A stretch of DNA of 64,000 bases from Faecalibacterium duncaniae (GCF_010509575.1 NZ_CP048437.1:744001-808000), one strand, 5' to 3'. Shown: positions 49,639 through 59,310, numbered from the stretch's first letter. Made by a program: numbers and translations. Notes: generated from the letters alone by a model not told the origin.

Positions 49639-51015
49639 ATGAGCAACTATAAAGTTACTGTACTGGGTGCCGGTCTGGCAGGCTGCGAGGCAGCACTGTG
49701 GCTGGCGGGCAAGGGCGTTCAGGTAACGCTCTGCGAGCAGAAGCCCACCCACTTTTCCCCGGCTCACAAGAGTGCGGGCTTTGCGGAGCTGATCTGCTCC
49801 AACAGCCTGAAGGCCGAGCGTCTGGATTCTGCTTCCGGCCTGCTGAAAGAGGAGATGCGCCGGATGGGCAGCCAGCTGCTGGAAGCCGCCGAGGAGGCCC
49901 GTGTGGCCGCGGGCGGCGCATTGGCCGTGGACCGGGATGCATTCAGCGCCGCCGTGACCCGGCGGGTGGAGGAGTGCCCCAACATCACTGTGGTGCGGGA
50001 GCAGGTGGAGCACATCGATGAGAGTGCACCCATTCTGGTGGCCACCGGCCCCCTGACCGATGGTGCGCTGGCCGACGAGATCGGCCGCCTGACCGGCGAT
50101 GAGCGGCTCCATTTCTATGATGCCGTAGCTCCCATCGTCACGGCCGAGAGCCTGGATTACAACAAGGTGTTTGCCGCTTCCCGGTACGACCGGGGCGAGG
50201 CCGATTACCTGAACTGCCCCTTCAATAAGGCAGAGTATGAGGCTTTCCACGCCGCGCTGGCTTCGGCAGAGCGTGCCCCGCTCCATGCCTTCGATGCCGG
50301 TGCGGAACAGGGCGCGCAGCCCGACCCCGATGCCCACGGCAAAAAGGCGGATACCGTCACGGTCTACGAGGGCTGTATGCCCATTGAGATCATGGCCGCC
50401 CGGGGTGCTGATACCATGCGCTTCGGCCCCCTGCGCCCGGTGGGTCTGGTGGACCCCAACACCGGCCACCGCCCCTGGGCCAATGTCCAGCTCCGTGCCG
50501 AGAATAAGGAACGCACCCTCTATAATATCGTGGGCTTCCAGACCAACCTCAAGTGGGGCGAGCAGAAGCGGGTGTTCAGCATGATCCCGGGCCTGGAAAA
50601 TGCCGAGTTCGTGCGGTACGGTGTCATGCACCGCAACACCTTCCTGGATGCGCCCCGTGTGCTGGACGCGGGCCTGTTCCTGAAGGAGCACCCCAACGTG
50701 TTCTTTGCGGGCCAGATTACCGGCTTTGAGGGCTATATGGAGAGCGCCGCCTGCGGCCTGCTGGCAGCCCGGAGCATCTACGCCCGGCTGGAGGGCAGGC
50801 AGCTGCCCCCGCCGCCGGTGGATACCATGTGCGGCGCGCTGATCCAGTATCTGACCACCGAGAACAAACATTTCCAGCCCATGGGCGCGAATATGGGCAT
50901 CCTGCCCCCGCTGCCGGCCGAGAGCCGCCCCCGTGACAAGCGCCTGCGTTACATGGCCGTGGCCGAGCGTGCCGTGGCCAGCTTCCAACAGTGGCTGAAC
51001 GAAACTGCTCTTTAA
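49639..51015 (+). CDS. trmFO: Methylenetetrahydrofolate-tRNA-(uracil-5-)-methyltransferase
   Basis: A 458-residue FAD/folate enzyme that makes m5U54 in the T-loop of tRNA, the Gram-positive alternative to TrmA. N-terminal FAD loop VTVLGAGLAGCEAALWLA (about 5-22), AELICSNSLKAERLDSASGL (about 52-71), NCPFNKAEYEAF and the C-terminal GQITGFEGYMESAACGLLAA. ATG 49639 follows AAAGGGAT; the in-frame start at 49612 was rejected because the family begins at this ATG. Confidence 0.96.
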   Translation: MSNYKVTVLGAGLAGCEAALWLAGKGVQVTLCEQKPTHFSPAHKSAGFAELICSNSLKAERLDSASGLLKEEMRRMGSQLLEAAEEARVAAGGALAVDRDAFSAAVTRRVEECPNITVVREQVEHIDESAPILVATGPLTDGALADEIGRLTGDERLHFYDAVAPIVTAESLDYNKVFAASRYDRGEADYLNCPFNKAEYEAFHAALASAERAPLHAFDAGAEQGAQPDPDAHGKKADTVTVYEGCMPIEIMAARGADTMRFGPLRPVGLVDPNTGHRPWANVQLRAENKERTLYNIVGFQTNLKWGEQKRVFSMIPGLENAEFVRYGVMHRNTFLDAPRVLDAGLFLKEHPNVFFAGQITGFEGYMESAACGLLAARSIYARLEGRQLPPPPVDTMCGALIQYLTTENKHFQPMGANMGILPPLPAESRPRDKRLRYMAVAERAVASFQQWLNETAL

Positions 51016-51030
51016 GAAGGGAGAAACCCT

Positions 51031-52032
51031 ATGAAAATTATCGTTGATATGATGGGCGGCGACAACGCCCCGCTGGCTGTGCTGGAAGGCACCGCGCAGG
51101 CTGTGAAAGAGTACGGTGTGCAGGTCATCGGCGTGGGCCGCGAGGAGCTGGTGCGCAAGACGGCTGCCGAGCACAATATCCCGCTGGACGGCATCGAGCT
51201 GGTCAACTGCACCGAGACCATTGAGATGTGCGATGAGCCTGCAAGGGCCATCCGCAGCAAGAAGGATTCCTCCATCGTGGTGGGCCTGAACCTGCTGAAG
51301 GAGGGAAAGGGCGATGCCTTTGTCTCTGCCGGAAGCACCGGCGCGCTCCATGTGGGCGCAAGCCTCATCGTGCGCACCCTCAAGGGCGTAAAGCGCCCGG
51401 CCCTGGCCACCATGGTGCCGGCCAAAAACAAGGCCTATCTGCTGCTGGACTGCGGCGCGAACGTGGAGTGCCGCCCCGAGATGCTGGCAGCCTTTGCCGT
51501 GATGGGCAGCTGCTATGTCAACAAGGTGGAGGGCCGCACCGCACCCACCGTGGCGCTGGCAAACAACGGCGCCGAGGAGAGCAAGGGCACCCCGATGCTC
51601 CGGGAAGCCCACCAGCTGCTCAAGGCAACACCGGGCATCCGGTTCGTGGGCAACATCGAGCCCCGTGACGTGCCCAACGGTGATGTGGATGTGGTGGTCT
51701 GCGACGGCTTTACCGGCAATGTCATCCTCAAGCTGACCGAGGGCGTGGCCAAGATGCTGCTGGGGATGCTCAAGGAGATGTTCCTGGCAAACCTCGGCGG
51801 CAAGATCGCCTACCTGCTGCTCAAGAGCGGCGTGGGAAGCCTCAAGCACCAGATGGACAGCGAGGAGTACGGCGGCGCACCCTTCCTGGGCGCAAAGCAG
51901 CCGGTCATCAAGGCCCACGGCTCCTCCAAGGCCAAGGGCATCAAGAACGCCATCCGGCAGGCCAAGATCTGCGTGGAGAACGACCTGTGCGGCACCATGC
52001 AGAGCGCGCTGGATGAGCTGAACAAAGAGTAA
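51031..52032 (+). CDS. plsX: Phosphate acyltransferase PlsX
   Basis: A 333-residue peripheral membrane enzyme that turns acyl-ACP into acyl phosphate for phospholipid synthesis. Family start IIVDMMGGDNAPLAVLEGTA (about 3-22), SAGSTGALHVGAS (about 99-111) and VVCDGFTGNVILKLTEGVAK (about 223-242). ATG 51031 follows AAGGGAG, 15 nt after trmFO. An acpP gene often follows plsX; here two palindromic repeats and rnc follow instead. Confidence 0.96.
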   Translation: MKIIVDMMGGDNAPLAVLEGTAQAVKEYGVQVIGVGREELVRKTAAEHNIPLDGIELVNCTETIEMCDEPARAIRSKKDSSIVVGLNLLKEGKGDAFVSAGSTGALHVGASLIVRTLKGVKRPALATMVPAKNKAYLLLDCGANVECRPEMLAAFAVMGSCYVNKVEGRTAPTVALANNGAEESKGTPMLREAHQLLKATPGIRFVGNIEPRDVPNGDVDVVVCDGFTGNVILKLTEGVAKMLLGMLKEMFLANLGGKIAYLLLKSGVGSLKHQMDSEEYGGAPFLGAKQPVIKAHGSSKAKGIKNAIRQAKICVENDLCGTMQSALDELNKE

Positions 52033-52046
52033 GGAAAGCGGCCTTG

Positions 52047-52096
52047 CCCTCTCCGTCATCGCTGACGCGATGCCACCTCTCCCAAAGGGAGAGGCA
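52047..52096. repeat. Palindromic repeat copy between plsX and rnc
   Basis: CCCTCTCCGTCATCGCTGAC..CTCTCCCAAAGGGAGAGGCA. Confidence 0.8.
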
Positions 52097-52139
52097 ATGG
52101 CGGGTGACGGTCAGCTGGTGCTTTCCAGGGTGCTGTGCA

Positions 52140-52186
52140 GGCTCCCCCTTTGGGGGAGCTGGACGCGAAGCGGCCTGAGAGGGTGA
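52140..52186. repeat. Second palindromic repeat copy between plsX and rnc, reverse orientation
   Basis: GGCTCCCCCTTTGGGGGAGC..GCGGCCTGAGAGGGTG. It forms an inverted pair with 52047-52096. Confidence 0.8.
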
Positions 52187-52219
52187 GGATACCAAAAAGA
52201 TTCAAGGGAGCAAAGAAAT

Positions 52220-52894
52220 ATGAGCCATCAGTTGGAAACAATTATTGGTTACAAGTTCAAGAATCCGAAGCTGCTGGAGACGGCGCTGACCCACACCAGC
52301 TACGCCAACGAGAGCCGCACGCCGGTGCAGCACAACGAGCGGCTGGAATTTCTGGGCGACAGCGTGCTGCAGATCGTCTCGGCAGATTATCTGTTCCACG
52401 CCTACGCCGACCGGCCCGAGGGCGACCTGACCCGCATCCGTTCCAGCCTGGTCAGCGAGGGCGCATTGTTCCAGTTTGCGCAGGAGATCAATCTGGGCGA
52501 GTATCTGCGCCTGGGCCGGGGCGAGGAGCGCTGCGGCGGCCGCACCCGCCCCAGCGTGGTGTCCGATGCCTTTGAGGCCGTCATCGCCGCCCTGTATCTG
52601 GACGGCGGTATGGAGGTGGCAAAGAGCTTCATCCTGCCCTTCATCACCGAGGGCAAGCACGCTGAGGCCGATTACAAGACCCGCCTGCAGGAGATCGTCC
52701 AGCAGAACCCCGAGGAGCGGCTGAGCTATGTGGTGGAGCAGGAATCCGGCCCCGACCACGACAAGCATTTCGTGGTGGCTGTCCGCTTCAACTCCGATAA
52801 GGTTGCCCGGGGTGAGGGCCGCAGCAAGAAGATGGCCGAACAGCACGCCGCCCGCGAAGCCCTCAAGCTCCTGGGCGTGATAAAGGAAAAGTAA
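52220..52894 (+). CDS. rnc: Ribonuclease III
   Basis: A 224-residue double-strand-specific endonuclease for rRNA and mRNA processing. RNase III signature NERLEFLGDSVLQIVSADYL (about 39-58), the second metal site DAFEAVIAALYLDGG (about 116-130), and a C-terminal double-stranded RNA-binding domain (about 155-224, ending AEQHAAREALKLLG). ATG 52220 follows AAGGGAG. smc starts with no gap after the stop, as in many Firmicutes. Confidence 0.97.
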   Translation: MSHQLETIIGYKFKNPKLLETALTHTSYANESRTPVQHNERLEFLGDSVLQIVSADYLFHAYADRPEGDLTRIRSSLVSEGALFQFAQEINLGEYLRLGRGEERCGGRTRPSVVSDAFEAVIAALYLDGGMEVAKSFILPFITEGKHAEADYKTRLQEIVQQNPEERLSYVVEQESGPDHDKHFVVAVRFNSDKVARGEGRSKKMAEQHAAREALKLLGVIKEK

Positions 52895-55800
52895 ATGGTA
52901 TTCAAGGAACTGGAGATCCAGGGCTTCAAGAGCTTTCCCGATAAGGTCAAGATCACCTTTGACGAAGGCGTGACCGGTGTTGTGGGCCCCAACGGTTCGG
53001 GCAAGTCGAACCTGTCCGATGCCGTGCGCTGGGTGCTGGGCGAGACCAGCGCCCGCCAGCTGCGCGCCGCCGGAAAGATGGAGGATGTCATCTTTGGCGG
53101 CACCCGGCGGCGGGGGGCCATGGGCTTTGCTCAGGTGCGCCTGACGCTGGACAACAGCAGCCACGCGCTGGATGTGGAAGCGGACGAGGTGACCATCGGC
53201 CGCAGGTATTACCGCTCCGGCGAGAGCGAGTACAGCATCAACGGGCAGATCTGCCGCCTGAAAGATGTGTATGAACTGCTGCTGGATACCGGCATTGGCC
53301 GCGATGGCTACTCGGTCATCGGGCAGGGCCGCATTGCCGAGATCGTGGCGGCCAAGAGCAGCGAGCGCCGGGAAATCTTTGAGGAAGCCTGCGGCATTGC
53401 CAAATACCGCTACCGCAAAAACGAGGCCGAGCGCCGCCTTGCCGCCGCCGCTGAAAATCTGGAACGCCTGCGGGATATCCTGGGCGAGCTGGAGGCCCGG
53501 GTGGGCCCGCTGGAAAAAGAGAGCGAAAAGGCCCGGAAGTTTCTGGAACTGAGCGCCCGGCGCAAAACGCTGGAGGTGACCCTGTGGACGGACGGCGTGC
53601 ACCGGGCCAAGGAAGCCGTGCGCCGTCAGGTGCGGGATTACGAGACAGCTCAGGCCGATTATGAGCGGTTCGACCGCCAGACCAAAGCCGCCGAGAGCGA
53701 GGCTGAGGAGATCCGGATGCAGGCACAACAGCTGACCATTGCGGTCGAGCGCCTGAATGGGGATATCCGCAGCATCACCGAGCAGATCAGCGGCAGCGAG
53801 AGCCGGATCGCCGTGCTGGAAAACGACATTGCCCGCAACGAGGAAAGCGCCGCAGACCTGCGGGCAGAGATCGCCGCCGGGCAGCAGGACAGCACCGAGG
53901 CTGCCGCCGCGCTGGAACGCCACCGCGCCGTGGCAAAGAGCATGGAGCTGGCGGGCCGGAAACTGGCCGCAGAGCTGGATGCCCTGAACGATGAGCTGGT
54001 GCGCCTGACCCGGGAAAACGACCAGAGCGGTGCCCGCCGGGATACCCTGCGGGGCGAGGTGGCGGCCCTGACGGCCCGGCACACCGAAGCGCAGGTGGCT
54101 CAGGCCGCCGCCGAGGCTGCTGCCGAGACGGCCCTGAGCCGTCTGCCTGCGTTGGAAGAAGCTGCCGAGGTGCTGGCGGTCCAGCGGGACGACGCAAAGC
54201 AGGATCTGGAGGATACCGTGCGGTACCTCACTACGTTGGCCGAGAATGAGCAGCAGCTCAAAAATATCCGGGCCGGTCTGGAACTCAAGCTGAAGAGCCG
54301 CCGCGCCGCGCTGGAGGAAGCCGACCGTGCCGAACAGCAGCTGAACCGGGAGCTGGATGCCGCCCGCCAGCGGCTTTCCGTGCTGCGGGAGCTGGAAAAG
54401 AACATGGAAGGCTACCAGAACTCCGTCAAGACCGTGATGCGGGCGGCATCCGCCCGGCGGCTGCGGGGCATCATCGGGCCGGTGTCCTCCATCCTGCGGG
54501 TGGAGCCGGGCCGGGAGGTCGCCATTGAGACCGCGCTTGGCGGTGCCCTTCAGAACATCGTGGTGGAGAACGAAGCCGCTGCCAAGGCAGGCATCGCCCT
54601 GCTGCGGAGCGAGAACGCGGGCCGCGCCACCTTCCTGCCGCTGGATACAGTCCAGCCCGGCGTGTTCCGGGGAAAACTGTCCGGCTCGGCAAGGCTGGCA
54701 AGCAGTCTGGTCCAGGCCGATGCACGGTACAGCGACATCGTGTCCAATCTGCTGGGCCGCATCATCGTGGTGGATGATATCAACGAGGCCTCCCGCGTGG
54801 CCCGGGACAACGGTTTCCGCAGCAAGGTCGTCACGCTGGATGGTCAGGTGGTCAATGCGGGCGGCAGCTTTACCGGCGGCAGTGTCCAGCGCAGCGCGGG
54901 TTTGTTCACCCGCAAGCAGGAGCTGGAGGAGCTGCGGGTCAAGGCTGCGAAATTGCAGAAGGAGTGCCTTGCCGCTCAGGAAAAGACCGACCAGTGCAAA
55001 CAGCAGGCAGATGCCCTGAACGCAGAGCTGACCGCCGCCAGCAGTGAGCAGATCACTGCCGCCAACGACCGTGTGCGGGCCGAAGCAGAGCGCAAGCGGC
55101 TGGAAGCTGCCATGGAGCAGGCCGAGACGGCCCTTGCCGCGCGGCAGAAGGAGATCGACACCCTGAACGCCCAGCTGGCTGACAGCCGGGAAAAGGCCGC
55201 GCAGGCCGAAGCACAGGAAGCTGCGCTGGCCGGGGAGATCGAAGCAAAATCGGGCGAGCTGAACCGCATTGCCGAGGGAGACGATGCGTTTCTGACCCGG
55301 CAGCGGGCGCTGGCCGAGCAGGTGAGCGCCAAGCGGCTGGAACAGGTGAGCCGCCAGAAGGATGCCGAGCTGGCGCAGGCACAGATCGAAGCGCTGGAAC
55401 AGCGCACCCGGGATGCCGAGAGCCGCCGGGCCGCTCTGGAAGAGAGCCTTGCCGCCCTTGCCGCCCGCAGTGATGCCTGCCGGGCCGAGATCGAGGCCAT
55501 CCGCAAGGCCAAGACCGACAGTCGGGCGGAAATCGAAGCGAAAGAAGCCGAGATCCGGAAGGCCACCGAACAGCGGCTTTCCTGCCAGCAGGCCGAGACC
55601 GAGGCACTGGCCCGGGCCCGCACTGCTGCCGACAGCCGCGAGGAGATGGGCCGGGAGATGGCCCGTCTGGCCGAGCGGAAAGCAGCCGCTGAGAGCGAAT
55701 ACGATGCCACCGCCGCCAAGCTCTGGGATGAATACCAGCTGACGGTGAGCCAGGCCGAGGAACTCTGCGTGGAGTTCGACAGCCTGCCTGCCCTGCGGGC

Positions 55801-56452
55801 GCAGGTGGCCGACCTGCGCAATCAGATCCGGGCGCTGGGCAATGTGAACGTCAGCGCCATTGAGGAATATCAGGAGGTCAGGGAGCGGTACGATGCTCTG
55901 AGCGCTCAGGTGGCCGATGTGGAGGGCAGCAGGAACGAGCTGACGCGGATGATCGCCAGCCTGTCCGGCCAGATGAAGGAGATCTTCACCGACAGCTTCC
56001 GGGCCATCAACGAAAATTTTGGCCGCATCTTTGCCGAGCTGTTTGGCGGCGGCGAAGCCAGCCTTGTGCTGGAGGATGAAAGCGATGTGCTTTCCTGCGG
56101 CATTGGCATTCAGGTGGCACCGCCGGGCAAAGTCATCAAGAACCTGGAAGCCCTTTCCGGCGGCGAGCAGGCGCTGGTGGCCATCAGCATCTATTTTGCG
56201 ATCCTGGCCGTCAACCCGGCACCGTTCTGTATCCTGGACGAGATCGAAGCCGCCCTGGATGATGCCAATGTCAGCCGCTTTGCACAGTATCTGCGCCGGG
56301 TGAGCGACAAGACCCAGTTCATCGTCATCACCCACCGCCGCGGCACCATGGAGGCCGCCAATGTCCTGTACGGTGTGACCATGCAGGAGGACGGCGTGTC
56401 GAAATTGCTCAAGCTGGATCTGGAACAGGTTGACGCGACGCTGGTTTCGTAG
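52895..56452 (+). CDS. smc: Chromosome segregation protein SMC
   Basis: An 1185-residue condensin ATPase. Walker A VVGPNGSGKSNLSDAVRWVL (about 29-48), a first coiled coil (about 165-500), the flexible hinge (about 515-670, with GRIIVVDDINEASRVARDNG), a second coiled coil (about 680-1010), then LSGGEQALVAISIYFAIL and Walker B CILDEIEAALDDANVSRFAQ. Coiled coils are alanine/glutamate/arginine-rich. Its Shine-Dalgarno (AAAGGAAA) is inside the rnc end. ScpA/ScpB are not in the window. Confidence 0.97.
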   Translation: MVFKELEIQGFKSFPDKVKITFDEGVTGVVGPNGSGKSNLSDAVRWVLGETSARQLRAAGKMEDVIFGGTRRRGAMGFAQVRLTLDNSSHALDVEADEVTIGRRYYRSGESEYSINGQICRLKDVYELLLDTGIGRDGYSVIGQGRIAEIVAAKSSERREIFEEACGIAKYRYRKNEAERRLAAAAENLERLRDILGELEARVGPLEKESEKARKFLELSARRKTLEVTLWTDGVHRAKEAVRRQVRDYETAQADYERFDRQTKAAESEAEEIRMQAQQLTIAVERLNGDIRSITEQISGSESRIAVLENDIARNEESAADLRAEIAAGQQDSTEAAAALERHRAVAKSMELAGRKLAAELDALNDELVRLTRENDQSGARRDTLRGEVAALTARHTEAQVAQAAAEAAAETALSRLPALEEAAEVLAVQRDDAKQDLEDTVRYLTTLAENEQQLKNIRAGLELKLKSRRAALEEADRAEQQLNRELDAARQRLSVLRELEKNMEGYQNSVKTVMRAASARRLRGIIGPVSSILRVEPGREVAIETALGGALQNIVVENEAAAKAGIALLRSENAGRATFLPLDTVQPGVFRGKLSGSARLASSLVQADARYSDIVSNLLGRIIVVDDINEASRVARDNGFRSKVVTLDGQVVNAGGSFTGGSVQRSAGLFTRKQELEELRVKAAKLQKECLAAQEKTDQCKQQADALNAELTAASSEQITAANDRVRAEAERKRLEAAMEQAETALAARQKEIDTLNAQLADSREKAAQAEAQEAALAGEIEAKSGELNRIAEGDDAFLTRQRALAEQVSAKRLEQVSRQKDAELAQAQIEALEQRTRDAESRRAALEESLAALAARSDACRAEIEAIRKAKTDSRAEIEAKEAEIRKATEQRLSCQQAETEALARARTAADSREEMGREMARLAERKAAAESEYDATAAKLWDEYQLTVSQAEELCVEFDSLPALRAQVADLRNQIRALGNVNVSAIEEYQEVRERYDALSAQVADVEGSRNELTRMIASLSGQMKEIFTDSFRAINENFGRIFAELFGGGEASLVLEDESDVLSCGIGIQVAPPGKVIKNLEALSGGEQALVAISIYFAILAVNPAPFCILDEIEAALDDANVSRFAQYLRRVSDKTQFIVITHRRGTMEAANVLYGVTMQEDGVSKLLKLDLEQVDATLVS

Positions 56453-56467
56453 GTATAATAGATTAAA

Positions 56468-56519
56468 CCTCTCAGTCTCGCTTCGCTCGCCAGCTCCCCT
56501 AGTAGGGGAGCCCTTGGCA
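56468..56519. repeat. Palindromic repeat copy between smc and ftsY
   Basis: CCTCTCAGTCTCGCTTCGCT..CTAGTAGGGGAGCCCTTGGCA. Confidence 0.88.
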
Positions 56520-56601
56520 TACCGGGCAGCACTGAGCGCAAATCGTGAAATGGCGGGTTTTGCCATCACGGATAGAAACAGCAAAACAAAGGAGAGAACC
56601 A

Positions 56602-57540
56602 ATGGGCCTCTTTGGATTTGGCAAAAAAGAAAAAGATAAGATGAAAGACGGCCTCGAAAAGACCCGCACGGGCTTCTGGGGCAACATTATGAATACCCTC
56701 ACCGGCAGCAAGATCGATGATGATCTTTACGATGAGCTGGAAGAGCAGCTCATTCTGGCCGATGTGGGCGGTGAAGTGGCCATCAAACTGGTGGACAAGC
56801 TGCGGGACCGGGTGAACGAGAAGGGTCTGAAAACCGGTGAGCAGGCCAGCGATGAACTGCGCGACCTCATTGCCGATGAGATGCGCCCCGAAGCTGAGAT
56901 GGACCTGAGCGGCATGCCCGCCGTCATTCTGATCATCGGCGTGAACGGCGTGGGCAAGACCACCAGCATTGCCAAGCTGGCCGATTTCTATACCCGTCAG
57001 GGCAAAAAGGTCATGCTGGCCGCAGGCGATACCTTCCGTGCCGCCGCCAGCGAGCAGCTGGAGATCTGGGCCGACCGGGCGGGTGTGCCCCTTGTCAAGG
57101 CGGGCGAGGGCGCAGACCCCGCCGCTGTCATTTTTGATACGGTCAAGTCGGCCACCGCACGCGGCTATGATCTGGTCATTGCGGATACCGCAGGCCGCCT
57201 GCACAACAAGGCAAACCTGATGGCAGAGCTTTCCAAGATCAGCCGCAGTGTCAAAAAGGCCAGCCCCGAGGCCAGTCTGGAGACCCTGCTGGTGCTGGAT
57301 GCCATCACGGGCCAGAACGCCATCAGCCAGGCCCGGGAGTTCTGCAAGGCGGCAAACGCCACCGGCATCATCCTGACCAAGCTGGACGGCACCGCCAAGG
57401 GCGGCTGTGTCGTGGCGGTCAAGCAGCGGCTGGGCCTGCCCGTGCGGTTCATCGGCGTGGGTGAGGGCATCGATGACCTGATCCCCTTCACCCCGGAGGG
57501 CTATGTGGAAGAGCTGCTGCCCCGGCAGTGGAAGCATTAA
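56602..57540 (+). CDS. ftsY: Signal recognition particle receptor FtsY
   Basis: A 312-residue SRP GTPase that docks ribosome-SRP complexes at the membrane. A short basic N-terminus ([20 protein letters not shown]) replaces the long acidic A domain of E. coli. The helical N domain is followed by G1 [15 protein letters not shown] (about 113-127), [11 protein letters not shown] (about 142), DTAGR (about 196) and [10 protein letters not shown] (about 258). ATG 56602 follows AAAGGAGAG; the start at 56545 would begin in non-conserved repeat-adjacent DNA. Confidence 0.96.
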   Translation: MGLFGFGKKEKDKMKDGLEKTRTGFWGNIMNTLTGSKIDDDLYDELEEQLILADVGGEVAIKLVDKLRDRVNEKGLKTGEQASDELRDLIADEMRPEAEMDLSGMPAVILIIGVNGVGKTTSIAKLADFYTRQGKKVMLAAGDTFRAAASEQLEIWADRAGVPLVKAGEGADPAAVIFDTVKSATARGYDLVIADTAGRLHNKANLMAELSKISRSVKKASPEASLETLLVLDAITGQNAISQAREFCKAANATGIILTKLDGTAKGGCVVAVKQRLGLPVRFIGVGEGIDDLIPFTPEGYVEELLPRQWKH

Positions 57541-57543
57541 CAA

Positions 57544-57597
57544 CCCTCTCAGTCTCGCTGCCGCTCGCCAGCTCCCCCGAAGGGGGAGCCTTTGGCA
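57544..57597. repeat. Palindromic repeat copy between ftsY and rdgB
   Basis: CCCTCTCAGTCTCGCTGCCG..CCCCCGAAGGGGGAGCCTTTGGCA, four bases after the ftsY stop. Confidence 0.88.
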
Positions 57598-57683
57598 GGC
57601 CGGTGGGGGTTCTGTGTTTTGGGGAAACAGCTTCGCCCTGCGGCCAAGGGAAGTAAGAGCTAACATAAAAGGAGAAATGCCAC

Positions 57684-58316
57684 ATGAAAATTTGTGCAGC
57701 GACCGGCAACGCCGGGAAGCTCCGTGAGCTGCGGCGCATTCTGGAAGCGCAGGGCCACGAGGTGGTCAGCCAGAAGGAGCTGGGCATCACCATTGAACCC
57801 GATGAGACCGGCACCACCTTTGAGGAAAACGCCCTCATCAAGGCCGAGACCATCTGCAAAGCCAGCGGCCTGCCTACCATCGCCGATGACTCGGGCCTCT
57901 GTGTGGATGCGCTGGAGGGTGCCCCCGGCGTGTACAGCGCCCGCTACTGCGGCCGCCACGGCGACGATGAGGCCAACAACGACAAGCTGCTGGAGAATAT
58001 GCAGGATGTCCCGGCGGAACAGCGCGGTGCAAAATTTGTGGCCGCTGTCTGCTTTATCCTGCCCACCGGCCGGCACCTGACCTGCCGGGGCGAGTGCCCG
58101 GGCAAGGTGGCCTTTGCGCGCCTGGCAGGCGATTACGGTTTTGGCTACGATCCGCTGTTCATCCCCGATGAATGCGGCGTGGGCAAGGCGGAAAAGCGCC
58201 CCAATACCGAGGGACGCAGCTATGCCCAGCTTACCCCGGACGAAAAGGATGCCATCAGCCACCGCGGTGTGGCGCTGGCAAAGCTGGAAAAAGAATTACC
58301 TGAATTTCTGAAATAA
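57684..58316 (+). CDS. rdgB: RdgB/HAM1 non-canonical purine NTP pyrophosphatase
   Basis: A 210-residue house-cleaning enzyme that hydrolyses dITP, ITP and XTP. ATGNAGKLRELRRIL at the N-terminus (about 5-19), the catalytic ADDSGLCVDALEGAPGVYSA (about 70-89) and GYGFGYDPLF-like DYGFGYDPLFIP (about 152-163) with SHRGVAL near the end. ATG 57684 follows AAAAGGAG. Starts the compact run rdgB-yhbY-nadD-yqeK. Confidence 0.96.
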   Translation: MKICAATGNAGKLRELRRILEAQGHEVVSQKELGITIEPDETGTTFEENALIKAETICKASGLPTIADDSGLCVDALEGAPGVYSARYCGRHGDDEANNDKLLENMQDVPAEQRGAKFVAAVCFILPTGRHLTCRGECPGKVAFARLAGDYGFGYDPLFIPDECGVGKAEKRPNTEGRSYAQLTPDEKDAISHRGVALAKLEKELPEFLK

Positions 58317-58330
58317 AAGGAGAAAAAACT

Positions 58331-58627
58331 ATGTTGACGAGCAAACAGCGCGCCATTCTGCGCGGCAAGGCAAACACCATGGACCCCGTTTTCATCGTGG
58401 GCAAGGGTGAGATCGACGAGACCATGATCCAGGGCGTGAAGGACTGCCTGGATGCCCGGGAGCTGATCAAGCTCAAGGTGCTGGAGAGCAGCATGTACAA
58501 CGCCCGTGAGGCTTCTGTCAAGCTGGCAGAGGCCACCGGTGCCGACTGCGTGCAGGTCATCGGCTCCAAATTCGTGCTCTATCTGCAGAAGAAGAAGGAC
58601 AGCGCCTACGCTGACCTGCTGAAATGA
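58331..58627 (+). CDS. yhbY: YhbY family RNA-binding (CRM domain) protein
   Basis: A 98-residue single CRM domain that associates with pre-50S ribosomes. MLTSKQRAILRGKANTMDPV (1-20), then IVGKGEIDETMIQGV (the GxxG-type loop) and LIKLKVLESSMYNAREASVK. AAAAGGAG upstream. Its stop overlaps the nadD start (ATGA). Confidence 0.95.
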   Translation: MLTSKQRAILRGKANTMDPVFIVGKGEIDETMIQGVKDCLDARELIKLKVLESSMYNAREASVKLAEATGADCVQVIGSKFVLYLQKKKDSAYADLLK

Positions 58628-59310
58628 GGCTCCTGCTGTACGGCGGCACCTTTGACCCGCCCCACAACGGCCACCTGAACAATCTGCGCGCCGCCGCTGC
58701 CCGGGTGCGCCCGGACAGGGTGGTGGTGATGCCTGCGGGGCTTTCCCCCTTCAAGCAGTCCACCGCCGCCCCCGGCAGCGCCCGGGTGGAGATGTGCGCG
58801 TGCTTCCGTGCACTGGAAGCGGAGGGGGCTGTCCCGGCGCTGTGTGTCAGCGGCTGGGAGGTGGAGCAGGCCGCGCTGGGCAGGCGCAACTATACGGTGC
58901 TCACGCTGGAAATGCTGGCCCGGACTTACCCGGAGGCCGAGCTGTACATGGCCATGGGCAGCGATATGCTGCTGAGCTTTGACAGCTGGCACCGCTGGCA
59001 GGAGATCCTGCGGCTGGCCCGGCTGGTGGTCACGAGCCGGAATGTCGGCGACGCGCCGGAGCTTCACGCCAAGGCAAAGCAGATGGACCCCACCGGGGCC
59101 CGCATCCTGTTTGCACAGGTCGAGGCTCTGCCCATGGCCAGCAGCAACCTGCGTGCCCGCCTTGCAGCAGGGGAAGCGTGTGAAAATGAACTGCCCGCCC
59201 TCGTGCGCCGGGTCATCCGGCGGGAGGGGCTTTACCGGGCAGACAGAGGGGAAAGCGGAAACCATGAATCTGAAACAGGCAAAGGAGCTTGTGCGCGGCC
59301 GGTTGAGTGA
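58624..59310 (+). CDS. nadD: Nicotinate-nucleotide adenylyltransferase
   Basis: A 228-residue enzyme that makes deamido-NAD from NaMN and ATP. The nucleotidyltransferase motif YGGTFDPPHNGHLNNLRAAA (about 5-24) has the HxGH-type site, and MASSNLRARLAAGE (about 168) is the ISSTxIR equivalent. The C-terminal 16 codons overlap the yqeK start by 47 nt, a longer overlap than usual, so the last residues (RGESGNHESETGKGACARPVE) may be a loosely constrained tail. Confidence 0.95.
   Translation: MRLLLYGGTFDPPHNGHLNNLRAAAARVRPDRVVVMPAGLSPFKQSTAAPGSARVEMCACFRALEAEGAVPALCVSGWEVEQAALGRRNYTVLTLEMLARTYPEAELYMAMGSDMLLSFDSWHRWQEILRLARLVVTSRNVGDAPELHAKAKQMDPTGARILFAQVEALPMASSNLRARLAAGEACENELPALVRRVIRREGLYRADRGESGNHESETGKGACARPVE

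Noticed and set aside
47326..57597. Regularly spaced repeats as a possible CRISPR array
   Set aside because: The copies are 1-3 kb apart, palindromic, in both orientations across the window, and separated by genes.
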